Shown here piece by piece: positions 1 to 11,820 of a DNA stretch of 64,000 bases (its first letter is position 1; every line of letters starts with the position of its first letter). Under the pieces are notes generated by a model, which saw only the letters and a list, made by a program, of their open reading frames with translations, was not told where the DNA came from and ran no database searches. The DNA is from Craspedostauros australis (taxonomy: Eukaryota > Bacillariophyta > Bacillariophyceae > Mastogloiales > Achnanthaceae). The position numbers were made by a program, and so were the translations under genes. The stretch lies in NCBI GenBank assembly GCA_026770025.1, contig JAMXDE010000030.1, positions 282,001-346,000 of the forward strand, read 5' to 3'.

Positions 1-102
1 CGTACGAATGCTTGTGCCGCCGTTCACCCAACCTGCGCAGGAATGCGTTGTGGAGAACGCGATTGTGATGGTAAGGAGGAAGAAGAGCTTGTACTCGATC
101 AT
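1..102 (-). CDS. Possible secreted protein, N-terminus only (cut by window edge)
   Basis: An ATG at 102 on the minus strand opens a frame of 34 codons that is still open at base 1. The start reads Met-Ile-Glu-Tyr-Lys followed by a hydrophobic run (LFFLLTITIAF) and a small-residue stretch ending CAG. This looks like a cleavable signal peptide with a cut near residues 20-24. The mature part is off the window, so no family can be named. It would be transcribed divergently from the ankyrin gene at 913, and the 0.8 kb between them would hold both promoters. A CAG|GTTGGG in the frame could also be a splice donor, so the exon may be shorter. Chance is possible because the piece is short. Confidence 0.4.
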   Translation of the reverse strand, partial: MIEYKLFFLLTITIAFSTTHSCAGWVNGGTSIRT

Positions 103-912
103 CTCATTTCTGTCTTGTGTGGTTCAATTTATGGAATTGTGATTGTGGATGTGGATGCAAGCGTCTTTGGTTGAGTATCCTACGAGTACGAGTATCTCTA
201 GTCGTACATGCATTGATCGTATGGCGGGAGTTTGATGTTCTGGAGATGCTTCTCTCTTGGTGGTGTTTGTCTCAACAGAACGAGAGAGGGAGAGAGAGAG
301 AGACAAGGTGTGTGATTGTGTTCTTGTCCGATTGACCAACCGATGGATCCTTTCCCTTCCTTTGTTGGCTCCTCTCTTGCGTCACGCGTCGGGATGTGAT
401 GAGGGATGTGACATGCAGCACGCAACGTGCAACATGCAACATCCATGATCTGATGTGGAGGTTGTACTGGACAGAATTTCTGTTTTTTCGACGATTCTGT
501 GAGAAGGTTGATGGGTGGTGTGCTCCGTCTGGCCGCATGGCCGGTACCAACGGTCGCTTCGAGAACCCCAGATTCCACGTGAAAGATCCACGACATCTCC
601 ATCATGTTCGCGATGGATCATTCCGCTCTCTGTCTCTGTTGTCATGATGGGTGCGAGAAGTGAGGGTTGGCACGGACAACCCGACAGATCCAGCAATCGC
701 TGGCACCGACAATCGTTGGCACCGACATCGCACCAATTTGCAACAACCCACCTCCATCTTGATCACAATAACACACATCATCGTGCTTTCCGCGCATCAC
801 ATCCTGATACACAACCAGACAACCACATAGTGAAGCAGCGAAGCAGTCGCACGGCCACATCGCAAGACAGACACATACAAGCAACCACGCAACCACGCAA
901 CCACGCAACACA
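103..912. other. Upstream region of the ankyrin gene, no supported gene
   Basis: About 0.8 kb with no credible coding frame; overlapping short frames on both strands are low-complexity. It holds a GA microsatellite near 282-304 and, from about 720, a CA/AC-rich stretch with repeated CAACCACGCAA just before the ATG at 913. The latter looks like a 5' leader. I see no clear TATA box. Confidence 0.5.
282..304. repeat. (GA)n microsatellite
   Basis: Nearly pure GAGA tract with one GGG interruption in the intergenic region upstream of the ankyrin gene. Confidence 0.9.
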
Positions 913-3906
913 ATGAAGTTCGGCTGCATTGCCACTGCCGCTCTGGCAGCCGTGACAACATCGACGACGATGGCAGCGGTCGCTGCAAAAGCAGAAGACA
1001 GCAACGGTCCGCCATTCTTCTTGATCGACACAACTGACCAACAATGCTTGGGCGGCGAAGCCTTTCAGCGTTGCTCCATCGACACTCTCTTCTACGTCTC
1101 GGGAACACCAGGTACGGCGCACAGCGCAATTCAGCATGACGCAGTCTGACAAGATTCCATGTCGTGCCATGCCATGTCGTGCCATACCATGTCGTGCCAT
1201 ACCATGTCGTGCCATACCATGTCGTGCCATACCATGTCGTGCCATAACACAATGTTCGCACTCGTCCTTGCACTCGAATTCGAACTCGAACTCCGATCCA
1301 ATGCCCTTTGATGCTGTACACTCATCTCTGCATCTGATGATTTCATTTCATCACACAACACTTCACACAACACATTATATTCAACCCTCCGACGCCCGCT
1401 GACCTGCGGCACAGGCAGCTACCAAATCCGGAAACGAGTGGAAGGCGAAGGCACGGAGGACGACAGCGGAACCGATGGCGACGGCCTCTGCATCTCCAAA
1501 AAGTCGTGCACCGATTCCACCACGGAAGCCAAGCTCGCCAAGTGCTCGCATTGCGGCGCCAAAAACTGGAACATCCTGGGTGACAATGAACAGGGCTACG
1601 TCCTCACGGAGGGAGATGGAAAGTTCTGTCTCGCACGCGAGAAAGACTCCACCAAGGCCATCGTCGTGCCATGCGACAGCACGGAAGTGGGCTACACAGC
1701 GCTGCAGCTCCAATTCGCCTCCGCCGCTGATATCGAAACCATGAACTCGGACGGCGCGAAACTGATCGGTGCCGCCAGCGACGGAGACCAGTCCGCAGTT
1801 GCGCAGCTCCTCAAGGATGGTATTGATGTCAACGTGCGTGACTGGGATGATCTGACTGCATTGATCCCGGCCGCGTCATCTGGCGACCTGGACATTTGCA
1901 AGATCCTTGTCGAAGCCGGGATCGATGTCAACGCCAAGGACAAGGATGGCATCACGGCGCTCATGGAAGCGAGTATCATGGGACATACAAAGATAGTGGA
2001 TTACCTGATCGAGAATGGTGCCGAAGTCGACGCAACGGCTGAATCTGGCGTCACAGCACTGTGGTTGGCAGGAAGTGGTGGTCGTGCAGATGTTTTGCAG
2101 ATCCTGATCGACAAGGGTGCGGATGCCACCAACACGCGGGTGGATGGCGTTGCCGCCGTTTCAACCGCAAGCGCCGGTGGCCACGTTGATGCCGTGTCTG
2201 TTCTTTTAGAGAATGGTGCCGACGCCGCCGTCAAGGACGGGGACGGCCTGACGCCGCTCATGAATGCAGCCGAGAAGGGCGACTTGGCAACCATCAAGAT
2301 TCTTGTTGCGAAGACGACGGACGAGTCGTACATCAACCTCATGTCTGCCAGCGGCTTCAACGCCCTCATCATCGCCTCAGCGCACGGCCATGCCGATGTC
2401 GTCGAATTCCTTCTCGAATCTGGTGCCGACGTCGATGCCGTGCACGATATCAAGGTGACCGCGCTCATGTACGCTGCCGCATCCAACCACGCCGACGTCA
2501 TGAAGATCCTCATCACGAAGGGCAAGGCGCAAATCGACACCAAACACACCAACGGCGGCACTGCGTTGCTGGAGGCAGCAACTGGTGGCATGGCCGATGC
2601 CGTGAAGATTCTCATCGAGCATGGCGCAGAAGTGAACTTTATCGATGATGATGGTGTCACCCCGCTGATGGCCATCGCGGCGCAGGGAGAGGTCGATGCC
2701 CAGGACATCATCGTGGATGCCCTTCGCAAAACCATGTCCGATGACGAGCTAACGAAGCACATCAACCTGCTGGCCGACTCGGGTGGCAGCGCCGTGATGT
2801 TCGCCGCAGCTGGCGGTCATGTGGATGCCGCAAAGAAGCTCATGGCCCTTGGTGCAGACATCAAGGAGATCGCCCGTTCGCGACCAGGATACTTGGATAA
2901 GCTCAAGAAGATGATCGAAGAAGGCCAGGTGCAGGAGGAGGATCCACATGTGGAGGGCGTCACGGCTCTGCACGTGGCAGCACAGGCTGGACACTTCGAG
3001 ATGGTCCAGCTTTTGGTCGATTCCGGTGCGGACGTGTCGGTGCTGGACGATGAGAAGCGATCAGCACTCGTGCTTGCCGTGCAAGGCAACCACGGCGAGG
3101 TTGCCGATCTGCTGGCTGCCAGCGGCTCAGATCCCAACATCCCATACGTTGACGAGGATGGGGAAAGCCACAACCTCCTCTTCGATGCCATCATGGTGGA
3201 GAACGACGAGTTTGCAGTCAAGCTGATCGAGAAGGGTGCTGACATTTCCCACGCCGACGAAAAGAAGGTCTCCACGTTGCTGCAGGCCAGTCACCGTGGC
3301 CTCAAAGACGTTGTCAAGGCCTTGCTCGCGGCCAACAAGAAGGGCGGCGACTTCCTGAACCTTGCCAGCGAAGATGGCATCACACCGCTCATCGCAGCAT
3401 CGTCGGAGGGTCATCACGAATGCGTTTCGATGCTTCTGACAGCAGGCGCTGACGTGGATGCCAAAGACAAGGACGGCACCAACTCCCTGATGGCCGCTTC
3501 TGCCAGAGGGCACACCGAGGTCGTCCTGCTGCTCCTGCAAAACGACGCGAAGGTCAACGAGCAAAACACTGATGGTCACACGGCTCTGATGTTTGCATAC
3601 AACGGCAAGAATCAGGTGGAGACGCTGTGGGAGCGATACAACCAGTACCTGCTGGAAGCCGAGCAGGAGAACGACTCGGATGCTGACGCCGATGACAACG
3701 GCACAGGGCCGATCATCAAGGATGCCCTGGAAAGCCACGAAGTGCTCATTACCACTCTGTTGAAGAACGGCGCTGACGAGGCACTGAAGGACAAGGAAGG
3801 TCATGTGGCCAAGGACTTCGACTTCCACCCCGACACCGATGCTGACCTCCTCGAGAAGGAGGCCAAGGCCGAGAAAGTTCGCGACGAGAGCAAGAACGAG
3901 CTGTAA
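913..3906 (+). CDS. Secreted ankyrin-repeat protein with N-terminal trefoil-like module
   Basis: Two exons, 913-1111 and 1415-3906 (896 aa); a phase-1 intron at 1112-1414 (GT...CACAG) restores the frame as SGTPGSYQIRK. The ATG at 913 begins MKFGCIATAALAAVTT, a likely signal peptide. Residues about 68-175 are cysteine-rich with a spaced C-L/I ... A-K-L-x-K-C ... NWNI ... FCLA ... PC pattern. I infer half a ricin-B-like beta-trefoil. From about residue 178 to the C-terminus there are about 18 ankyrin repeats with the G-x-TALM-x-A-x-x-GH ... LL-x-x-GAD-V signature, four of them irregular. The last 30 residues are acidic and lysine-rich. Ankyrin arrays bind partner proteins; here the array should lie in the secretory path or outside the cell. 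Codon use and the unbroken 830-codon frame support a live gene. The ligand is unknown. Confidence 0.85.
1157..1246 (+). repeat. 15-bp minisatellite in the ankyrin-gene intron
   Basis: Six tandem copies of CCATGTCGTGCCATA (the first unit differs by one base) lie wholly inside the 303-bp intron. They create artefactual long frames on the minus strand with a repeating MARHG pattern. Confidence 0.9.
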
Positions 3907-4191
3907 CGACGGTGTTTTGCCTTTTCTCTGTTGGTCCGAGTAGTGGTGGAGAGAAAAGAGGCGCAGCAGCATACTCTGCGAGCAGAGCATCGTAATATAC
4001 AAGGATAATCGCAGAGTACTGGCTCGCATGCACTCGGACTAGACTATAGTCGTAGCAGTACCTGCGCACGCAAACAGAATCCCTCTACTGGCAAGCGTTA
4101 CTGTTGCATAAAAACGATATTCTCTAATATTACTTCTGTGGCGGACGAGTACGCGGACCAAACGTACGAGTATGGAAGGCAGGCTGGGGGT

Positions 4192-4968
4192 TTACCTCCG
4201 TCCACGGCCACGTCCACGTGCACCGCGACCTCTTCCCATGGCGCCTCCCACTGCAGCCGACTTTGGAGCTAGTGTCTTCTTCGGTGTGTCATCGACAAGC
4301 AAGGCATCCAAATTCAAACTTTCGGGAAGCAGCCAGCATCGCATGGTGGATCCACGCACGGACAGGGTGGCAAAGGAGACTGGATTCTTCCCGCGACTGC
4401 GCGTTTGGTGGGTGGGTGGATTGATGGATCGATTGATTGATCGGTGGGCAATCCGATGGATTTGGAGATTTGGAGCGTAAGTGCGCCATCATACCCAAAC
4501 ACCGAAAAGAGTATGTGAAGTATGGGGCATGTTCGTGGCAAGGGTACGTTGGTGGAGATATGACAAACAGATGATGGCACGAAGTGAGATGGAGTGCAAG
4601 AATTTGAATGGATGAGACGTTGGTTGGAACGGGCGTAGCAGGGACGTCCAATGCAATATCGTGTACTCTAATACATATGATACAATGCAAGTTGACGGGA
4701 CGCAACGCCATCCATGGCGATCACAAGAGTGCTCACAAGCGTGCTCACAAATGCACACGCATGCATATATATGCATGCATGATGCGTCCATGCATGCGAT
4801 GATACGATTGTAAAGTTGCGCAACTCACACTGTGACCTTGGCCTTCTTGAGATGGCAATTCATGGTGGCATCGACACCAACGACGGTGCCTTGGACGACC
4901 GATCCATTCTTTAGTTCGATTGTCACTTGTTCTCTGTTCAGTTTCTGAAGGAATTTTACGAGCTTCAT
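4192..4968 (-). CDS. SNRPD1: Small nuclear ribonucleoprotein Sm D1
   Basis: Two exons on the minus strand, 4968-4829 and 4396-4192; the intron at 4828-4397 starts GTGAGT and ends CAG, and joins codon GT|T in frame. The product is 114 aa (human Sm D1 is 119). Exon 1 begins [20 protein letters not shown], close to the human N-terminus, and carries Sm motif 1 with NGS...G...GVD...MNCHLKKAK. Exon 2 carries Sm motif 2 (TLSVRG) followed by [14 protein letters not shown] and ends in an RG tail ([14 protein letters not shown]). Sm D1 is a subunit of the heptameric Sm ring on spliceosomal U snRNAs, and the RG dipeptides are methylation and SMN-binding sites in other eukaryotes. The conserved RGNNIR is RGSTMR here. 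It converges on the ankyrin gene, with 285 bp between the stops. Confidence 0.93.
4752..4801. repeat. ATGC-rich simple repeat in the Sm D1 intron
   Basis: Alternating GCATGCATATATATGCATGC-type sequence, self-complementary and able to form a hairpin. It lies in the Sm D1 intron, close to its 5' splice site. Confidence 0.7.
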
Positions 4969-6999
4969 GGTGCGGTTCGATCTTTCGTTGTGCTTTGTGT
5001 TTGCTATGTATGCGCTATGTGCGTGCTATGTGCGTGCTACGTGATGATGAGCTTGCCTTTGTTTTGTTGCGATTTGCGGAGACGATCGATTCTGTTCGAC
5101 CTGCGGATGGCTCGATCTTGGTGGTTCTTTGGGTAGCCCGCTTGTTGCAGAGAAAGATGACGGAGAGCCGGAGATCCAGCAGCTGAGAGTGGTACTACTG
5201 AGGAGAGACGTGAGTATTGGTGGAGTATGTATGTAGGTATGTAGGTATGCAGGTATTGGTGCACTCGATGTGTTTAGATGCGGTTTGTTTCTGATGATGC
5301 TTCTGGATGATGGACGAGGTGATGGACGAGGCGATTCATAAGATGGAGGCCGAAATGGTGATTTGGAGGTTCCTTCCGATGTCGGCTCATCGCGCCATCG
5401 TCGCCAACACCAAAGCCATCTTGTTGGTTTGATTCACGCGTTTTTTGGTGGTTGTGGCGGATCTGCGGAATGCCAGAGGGGCAAGGTCTGTTCATCTACC
5501 GCAGGCTTGGATTGTGCTTTTGCATGTATCGGAGTAGTCCAACAATGATGAGTCCAATCGCTTCAGTCGAGGATCTTAAACACACGGTTGTTACTTGTTC
5601 GCGGACACCGGAGAGAAACACGAACACGAGACGGGCATTGACGAACAAAGAGGCAGAAATTGCGGAAAACGAACAACTGGAACGGCGCACAACGAGATTG
5701 GGTTCGATTGTATGACCCCATTCAGGATACAAAGGTATTATCGTGCCGATTTTTAATTTGAGGGCCTCGTTCATCCTATAATTATGTAAAGAGTATATGT
5801 GTGAAGTAACACGCTCCTGATCCTTGTATTTCAAAAGTTTATATTTTTCGCATTAGTCTATTTCTACACACGTCGGGCATGCGGACGTAGACGTGCATTT
5901 GGGTTTGGAAACGCCAGTCGTGCTTCAATTTGATGTCCAGTCGTGCCCATCATCGACACACTCACATTTCGCGTTGGTGAGGCGGTTGGTTTCGAAGAAA
6001 TGTTGAGGATTGCGTTGCAGCGGTAGGCCTGCCAAGGATGCTGATTCATCTGGGCCATGGATCAGTTGTCAAAATTCAGAGTTGTGGGTTAGTGGGTAAT
6101 CCAGATCTTGACCCCCAGCTTGACTTTCACACTGTCTTGTTCTCGGTTCTAGCGTCGTTCGTGGTCCGTGACGCTGAGCTTTGTCCATGTCCCAATCAGC
6201 ACACACTGCCTTCCCTCCATATGCCTACTCTTTATTGCGGCCTTGTCCTCATTTCAGATCTATTCTCTGTTTGTTCCTTTGGACCTCCTCTCTGCTCGTC
6301 GTCGCCAACAGCCATCTCTGGCTGCTGGCTGTTGTTCATCTGCTCTCCTCTCGGCTTGTTATTTTGGTGTCAATGAATCTGGAAGCACACGAATCACACC
6401 ACGAAAACAACATGGCAAACAACACCACTGCCACCAGTCTCTTTCCGCACCATGCCAACAGCTCAGCAGATGACCTCGGCATCCCCTGTCCAATGGGAGC
6501 AAAGCAGGTTGCGCAAGGCTTTGTGATAGACTCGAGGAATTGGTGGTAATGTAGAGGGGAACGCGTCCTTCTGCAATTAATCAGATCGAGAAGGCGGCGT
6601 TCACTGGAAGTCTGTTGGGAACTCGAATGTTATTACAAACTTAAGAGTTGTGAGCTTACTCTCTGACCTCTGTTCATGTCCATGCCTCTGCTCTTGCATT
6701 CCTCTGTTCTGCAAGCATCGGATAGGATCTTTACATCTCTTCAGGTTCAACTGGTTTGGATCAGTAGCTATCTCACAGTATCGTTCTTGTTTCGTGGTAC
6801 CTTGTCTCTGATACCCAGTACCTTGGTACTTCTTTAGTTTTGTTTCTCGTCGAGCTATTCGCTCGTAATGTGACCATTTCATGGTTCGTGTTGGTTCAGG
6901 ATACGATTCATACGCACAACTAAGCTGGAACACGAGGGAGAGCTGTGCGGAATAAAGCATAATGCTAATACTTTGTATTAACACACTAAGCTTAGTGTG
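4969..6999. other. Intergenic, no supported gene
   Basis: About 2 kb upstream of Sm D1 on its strand. It contains TATGTAGG repeats near 5228-5250 and repeated GATGGACGAG near 5310-5332. A 64-codon minus-strand frame at 6058-5864 (MAQMNQHPWQAYRCN...) is compact and G/C-balanced, but I recognise no family and see no splice partner. The plus-strand frame ending 6549 has a hydrophilic 3' part but no recognisable domain. The region from about 6600 may already be the 5' end of the retroelement downstream; no boundary is visible. Confidence 0.5.
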
Positions 7000-7228
7000 A
7001 AATAATGCTATTTTTTGCCTACTAAAGAATGTCCCATGGCTCTTCCACAGTTGATGACGTATGTAGGACCAGCACAAAAATTCTCACGTAGAACCTGTAG
7101 AATCAGTACTAGAACAAAATCTTTGACAATGGTGCGCACAGGCGCATAAAACGGCTCTGGCAAAGTCAACCAGAGTGCTCGATGGATGCTGACCATGGCA
7201 CAAGGATGTCCAGGACAAGGAGGCCGAG

Positions 7229-9493
7229 GTGGCAAGCGACTCTCCGGGCAACAAGACGCCAAAAAAGCAACCCACTGAAAACAAGAACCATTGGACTTGG
7301 AGTCATCAGCACAAGAGAAGTTGGGGTGACATCCTCCGCAAGAGGAATCTGATGACATGGGGCTTGGAACCTTTCCAAGCTGCATCTGGGAAAGAGGGCG
7401 CACTTGATGAGCCCATTGCTTTCATGAAGGAGATGAGGGACGATTTGGCAGACAGGGCATCCTTCGAACAGTGGAAGCAGCTGTTCAGCGACGCGTACGA
7501 CAACAAACTAACTGCAGAATCCAACCTGCTGATGGTGCAAATCATGGTGCGACTGTTGGCAACGTCCAACATCTTCTCCTCTTCAATGTGGAAAGTGGAC
7601 AGATCCTATCCACACATGTGACAGCTGCTTGGATTACAGCAAGAACGGTATTCATGGAGGTCAAGGGCATCCATCTCGACAAAACGAAGATGAAGAAGTT
7701 CCACAGGCCAACTCTCCAACCCCACATCCAAAAAGAAGTTGTGCAAGCCAAAACAAGTAACAGTGTACCCAAGGAAGAACCCACAAGCTTGAGAACTGGT
7801 GAGCATCAATGATGTCCTCAGCAACATTCACAAGAGCTTATATGATGTGTGTCTGCCAATGTCAAGGGAGGTCAGTGATACTCTGTTGGTGCAAGTCATC
7901 GCAGGATTGAACGTGTTACGCGCATTCATTTTCCGCGCTGACTCCAAGGCGAAAGTCCTGGCATGGCAGAAAAGCAAAAAGCTATGACCCTGGATGGCCG
8001 TGGACGTTGCATGGACCAGCTATGAGATGCTGAAGCAATTCGTAGAGAGTCTCTATGCAAGGACAGGATTCATGACCTACATGTGCATTTGGGTTGCCCA
8101 CAAACAGGACCTCGACACTTTTGAGGATGATGGAACACTAGTAACAGCTGCAATGGCTTTCAGGAAGTCTGACATTCAGGAACACAACATTGTGGCAGCA
8201 GGCTGGCTGTTCAGCAGCCACAGCACCATGAATACGGAGGATTTGGCAGAAGTCATCAATGAGCATGAGGTTGTGAAGAACCAATGCGTAGTTCAACTTC
8301 GCATCCATAAGATTCAACTGGTGAAGAAGAGAGGACGACGATCCGAATTGGATGGCTACCACAACTGGCCAAGGGTCACCCACATAATGTGCAGTGAGTC
8401 AAAGCCCAGATCCTGCCATGTCGCAAGGAGCGACATGTTCAACAACCACGCAGACACGGTACTCATCCTTGGAAAACAGATGAGGTTCATGCTGGACGCT
8501 CTTGACCAACGGTTCTATCGCCCACCCTTGGAACTCACGAACTTGAGTTCGATGGTAGCGCATCAGGTCGCATTCGAAAAGAAAATGGTGACAGAGGGCA
8601 TGTACTCTATCATGCAGTTGGATGTGGAAGTGCTGATATGAAGACTCACTCTGTGCGAGTTCATCTTGAATCTTTGGTCTTTCGAAGACCCAGGCTACAC
8701 ATTGTTTGTGTCTGTGGATACAGACAAGTCCGGCCGCAATCGCACCTTTTTCGTCTTCCATCCCAAACGACAGGTGGAAGCGCGGGAACTGATTTCCAAA
8801 CTACCATTTTTCTGCAGCAAAAAGCTGGACCACAAATGCCAAGGATAGTTTACTCCAGAGGCATGGTCCCAAAACAAATACTACAAAGTGGACTAGGAAA
8901 TCAGGTTGGTCAGAAGCGAGGAGGAGTTGGAGATGGGGCAACTCGCGCAAGAGGGGTGCTCACTTTCTCGATCTTGACGAAGAGGAGATGATTGAGCTAC
9001 CCGCAGAGGATGTTGAATGGGAAGGCTACATGGATGAACAAGGCAACATGAAACTGGTGCTGCTCCTGGAATTCGAGGTTGAAATGACATCCAACCCAAG
9101 AACACAGAACAGGGACAACAGAACAGAAACAACTTTTGCAACATTATCAGTGGCCCAGCAGACTGCCATCTTGGGGCCGCAATTGGAAACACTGCGAAAC
9201 ACAAGTCAGCCAGGCCACAGCAATTCGCAGCAGACCCGGCAACCAAAACAGACTTCGACCCGGACAACCCAAGTAACAGCATCCCAGAGGAAGACGAGCA
9301 TGAGACTGACAAGAGTGACCAGATGAAGACCCAGAGGTTAGGAGAAGATGAGGACAGTGGTGACAGCTCAAGCGAGACTGACAGCGACGACGAGGACGAG
9401 GACGAGGGCAGTCAAGGAGACCACGAGATGGAAGACCCCATGGACACAGATCCAATCACACCCGAACGCCAAGGAGCCACGAGACAGGAGTAG
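7229..9493 (+). pseudogene. Retrotransposon ORF1 remnant with acidic C-terminus
   Basis: Mostly one reading frame interrupted by stops and shifts: 7229-7621, 7994-8641 and 8640-8848, a detour in another frame at 8988-9326, then back in the first frame to the TAG at 9493. The first block is polar and helical (FMKEMRDDLADRASFEQWKQ). The second holds a conserved-looking core with aromatic and charged residues (TYMCIWVAHKQDLDTFEDDG). The last 40 codons are strongly acidic (SSSETDSDDEDEDEGS) and end TPERQGATRQE. I see no CCHC zinc knuckle and cannot name a fold. Its position before the endonuclease-RT frame suggests the nucleic-acid-binding ORF1 product of a LINE. Confidence 0.55.
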
Positions 9494-10579
9494 AAAACAA
9501 AAAAAGAGTAGAAGCAAACAAAACACAAAGACAATAAGAACCAATAACACAACAATACAGAAACACACCAACACAACTCAAGGATCATGACAGTGATTGC
9601 CAATACTTTCTCACCAAAACAAAGCAACAGAGAACAAGGAAAGAAGCCAGTACCACCAAAATAAGTGGAGCAAGACAACAACGAATATTGGCCACAGGGC
9701 AGATGCACTGGACTATACCACAGTGTATAAGGGACAGCACAATGACAGACATGACTGTCCACACAGAAGCAAGTAGGCTGAACAATGCTTGTGGGGGTGC
9801 GATGAACAACAAGACCAGGGCGACGATATGCATCGTCTTCCAAAACGCACCCCAGATACCCATACACTTGTTAGGAATTGAGGGTACGACTTTGTCGGAA
9901 TACCCGTAATTGCCGCACCTCCCAACATTGTTCGTCACAGCTTTGAATATTATTCGTCACATGTTCGGAGACTATTTGTCACACCTTTGTATACCATGTC
10001 ATTATGACTATGACTAAGCATACGGACGCGATTGATACCTGTATAACCGCGAGGAGGGTAGCCTGTCCTCTGGTAACGTAAGGAAGACACCCACGGTGGA
10101 TCAGGAGGTCCCGATATCACGCCAACCATGGCAACCATCCAGACGACGACGTCGATCAGAACAGCATGTCCATGGGCAAGTGACGCACCTTCTTCAGAGG
10201 ACAGCACGCGCCCCTCCTGCGGACAAGAACATCCGCAGGTTTGGAAACATCAGAAAGGATCAGAACATCCGCAGGTTTGGAACATCACCAAAAGGAGACA
10301 TCGGCTATGAGACGATGGCGTCATGAAGATCAACATGAGACAGGCAAGTGCTCAAGGCTGCAGATCCCTACCATGCAAACGTAGACAGCTACAGCAATGC
10401 AGAGACAAGGAAGCAAGAACAGAGCATGATGAATGAAGAGGGAAGCACCTAAGAGACAACAGGATGCCCCGTGTCGTTACCGCGACAGATGCCTGTCAAG
10501 AAAACGAAATCGGAAGAGAAAGTGAGATTGTGCTCACAGTTCTAAAACGGTACAGTTTCTAACAGCAGATTAGATTTTA
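9494..10579 (+). other. Spacer between ORF1 and ORF2 remnants
   Basis: A-rich immediately after ORF1 (CAAAACACAAAG-type sequence at 9500-9580), with no convincing frame. Near 9930-9995 a loosely repeated TTCGTCAC/TTTGTCAC motif occurs three times. GAACATCCGCAGGTTTGGAA is repeated twice, near 10227 and 10262. I see no regulatory element I can name. Confidence 0.45.
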
Positions 10580-10900
10580 GTACTAACTATAACCCCGGAT
10601 TTCCAACATACACTCATACCAACAGAAAACAAAGAGGTCTTCGACTTCATCAGGATGAGCGACCTTGACATGCTATTCATGGCTGAGACTAACACAAGAT
10701 GGGGCCATGTGCGACCCACAGCAAGGCACGGGAAAAACGTTGAAACACGACTCCAAGTGCACATGACCAGTACGACCCCCTGTCAATGACGAACGACAGT
10801 GATAGACTACACGACTCGATTGATTGAACCACATGTTTGTCTTTAACGTCTATAACGCTTATTTGTTTGAAAAACGAACACCGAGCCCTGAATAGAAATT

Positions 10901-11100
10901 CAATGAAAGTAATGATGATTCAATGAAAGTAATCACGATTCAATGAAAGTAATAACGTTTCAATGAGAGTAATAACGTATCAATGAAAGTAATAACGTTT
11001 CAATGAAAGTAATAGCGTTTCAATGAAAGTAATCACGATTCAATGAAAGTAATAGCGTTTCAATGAAAGTAATGACGTTCCAATGAAAGTAATGTCGCAC
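10901..11100 (+). repeat. 20-bp tandem repeat array, 10 units
   Basis: Ten consecutive units at exact 20-bp spacing (starting at 10901, 10921 and so on to 11081). The core is CAATGAAAGTAAT and the remaining 7 bases vary (for example AACGTTT, CACGATT, GATGATT). It lies inside the retroelement, between the two endonuclease blocks. Confidence 0.95.
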
Positions 11101-11685
11101 CAAGATCCAACGACAAAAATCATGGCTCACAGGTTCCCAACAAGACTAAATCTAGTCGTATCAAGCTCAGGCTGGATTCGCGCTGATTCCAAGCGACGCG
11201 AATTTGGCGCTCGTCAACAAACAACTCACCGAGATGCCAACATCCCAAAGAGAAAAGAACCAAGAAGAGCAATCAAGGAATCGACCACCCTTTCGACCTC
11301 CCAACGATTCAACAGAGGAACAGTCAAACAAGGAAAGCAGGGAACCAGGCAGCTAACAACACCAGCAAGCAACAATTGGCAACAACGGAGGAAGGACAAA
11401 AAGAAGGCAAAATGATGACAACGATACCAACAGATGTCCTGTTAATAATATAATAGGTATCTGTAAGTCTACCTTGGCTGTTTCTGACAAATCCTTGACT
11501 GAGTTGGTGAGTATTTGTTGAATTGCCTTGGACAATACTCGTGCATTGAACGCTTACATTATGATTTGTGTTCGTGTGATCAACACGTGCGTGAAGCCTG
11601 GAACGAGACACGAATGGCTCTGTGTGACGGAAATCGAATACATGGACTGCAACGATCGCTCAATGGAAGTGTCACGATGACGTTT

Positions 11686-11820
11686 CAATGAAAGTAATCA
11701 CGATTCAATGAAAGTAATCATGATTCAATGAAAGTAATAACGTTTCAATGAAAGTAATAGTGTTTCAATGAAAGTAATAACGTTTCAATGAAAGTAATAG
11801 CGTTTCAATGAAAGTAATAA
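11686..11820 (+). repeat. Second array of the same 20-bp repeat, 7 units
   Basis: Seven units of the CAATGAAAGTAAT core at 20-bp spacing (11686 to 11806), with a decayed unit before them at 11661. Same orientation and consensus as the array about 590 bp upstream, so the two were once one array or share one origin. Confidence 0.95.

Noticed and set aside
797-1412. Long minus-strand frames with MARHGMARHG and WYGTTWYGTT patterns
   Set aside because: Artefact of the 15-bp minisatellite in the ankyrin-gene intron, whose length is a multiple of three.
2001-2765. 254-codon minus-strand frame
   Set aside because: Antisense shadow of the ankyrin repeats; repetitive composition mirrors the repeat unit.
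5864-6058. 64-codon minus-strand frame
   Set aside because: Has a plausible composition but no family, no splice partner and no neighbouring exon I could join; left as unannotated.
10901-11820. CRISPR-like array
   Set aside because: The repeat period is 20 bp with a 13-bp core and 7-bp variable part, far too short for CRISPR repeats and spacers, and the context is a eukaryotic retroelement.
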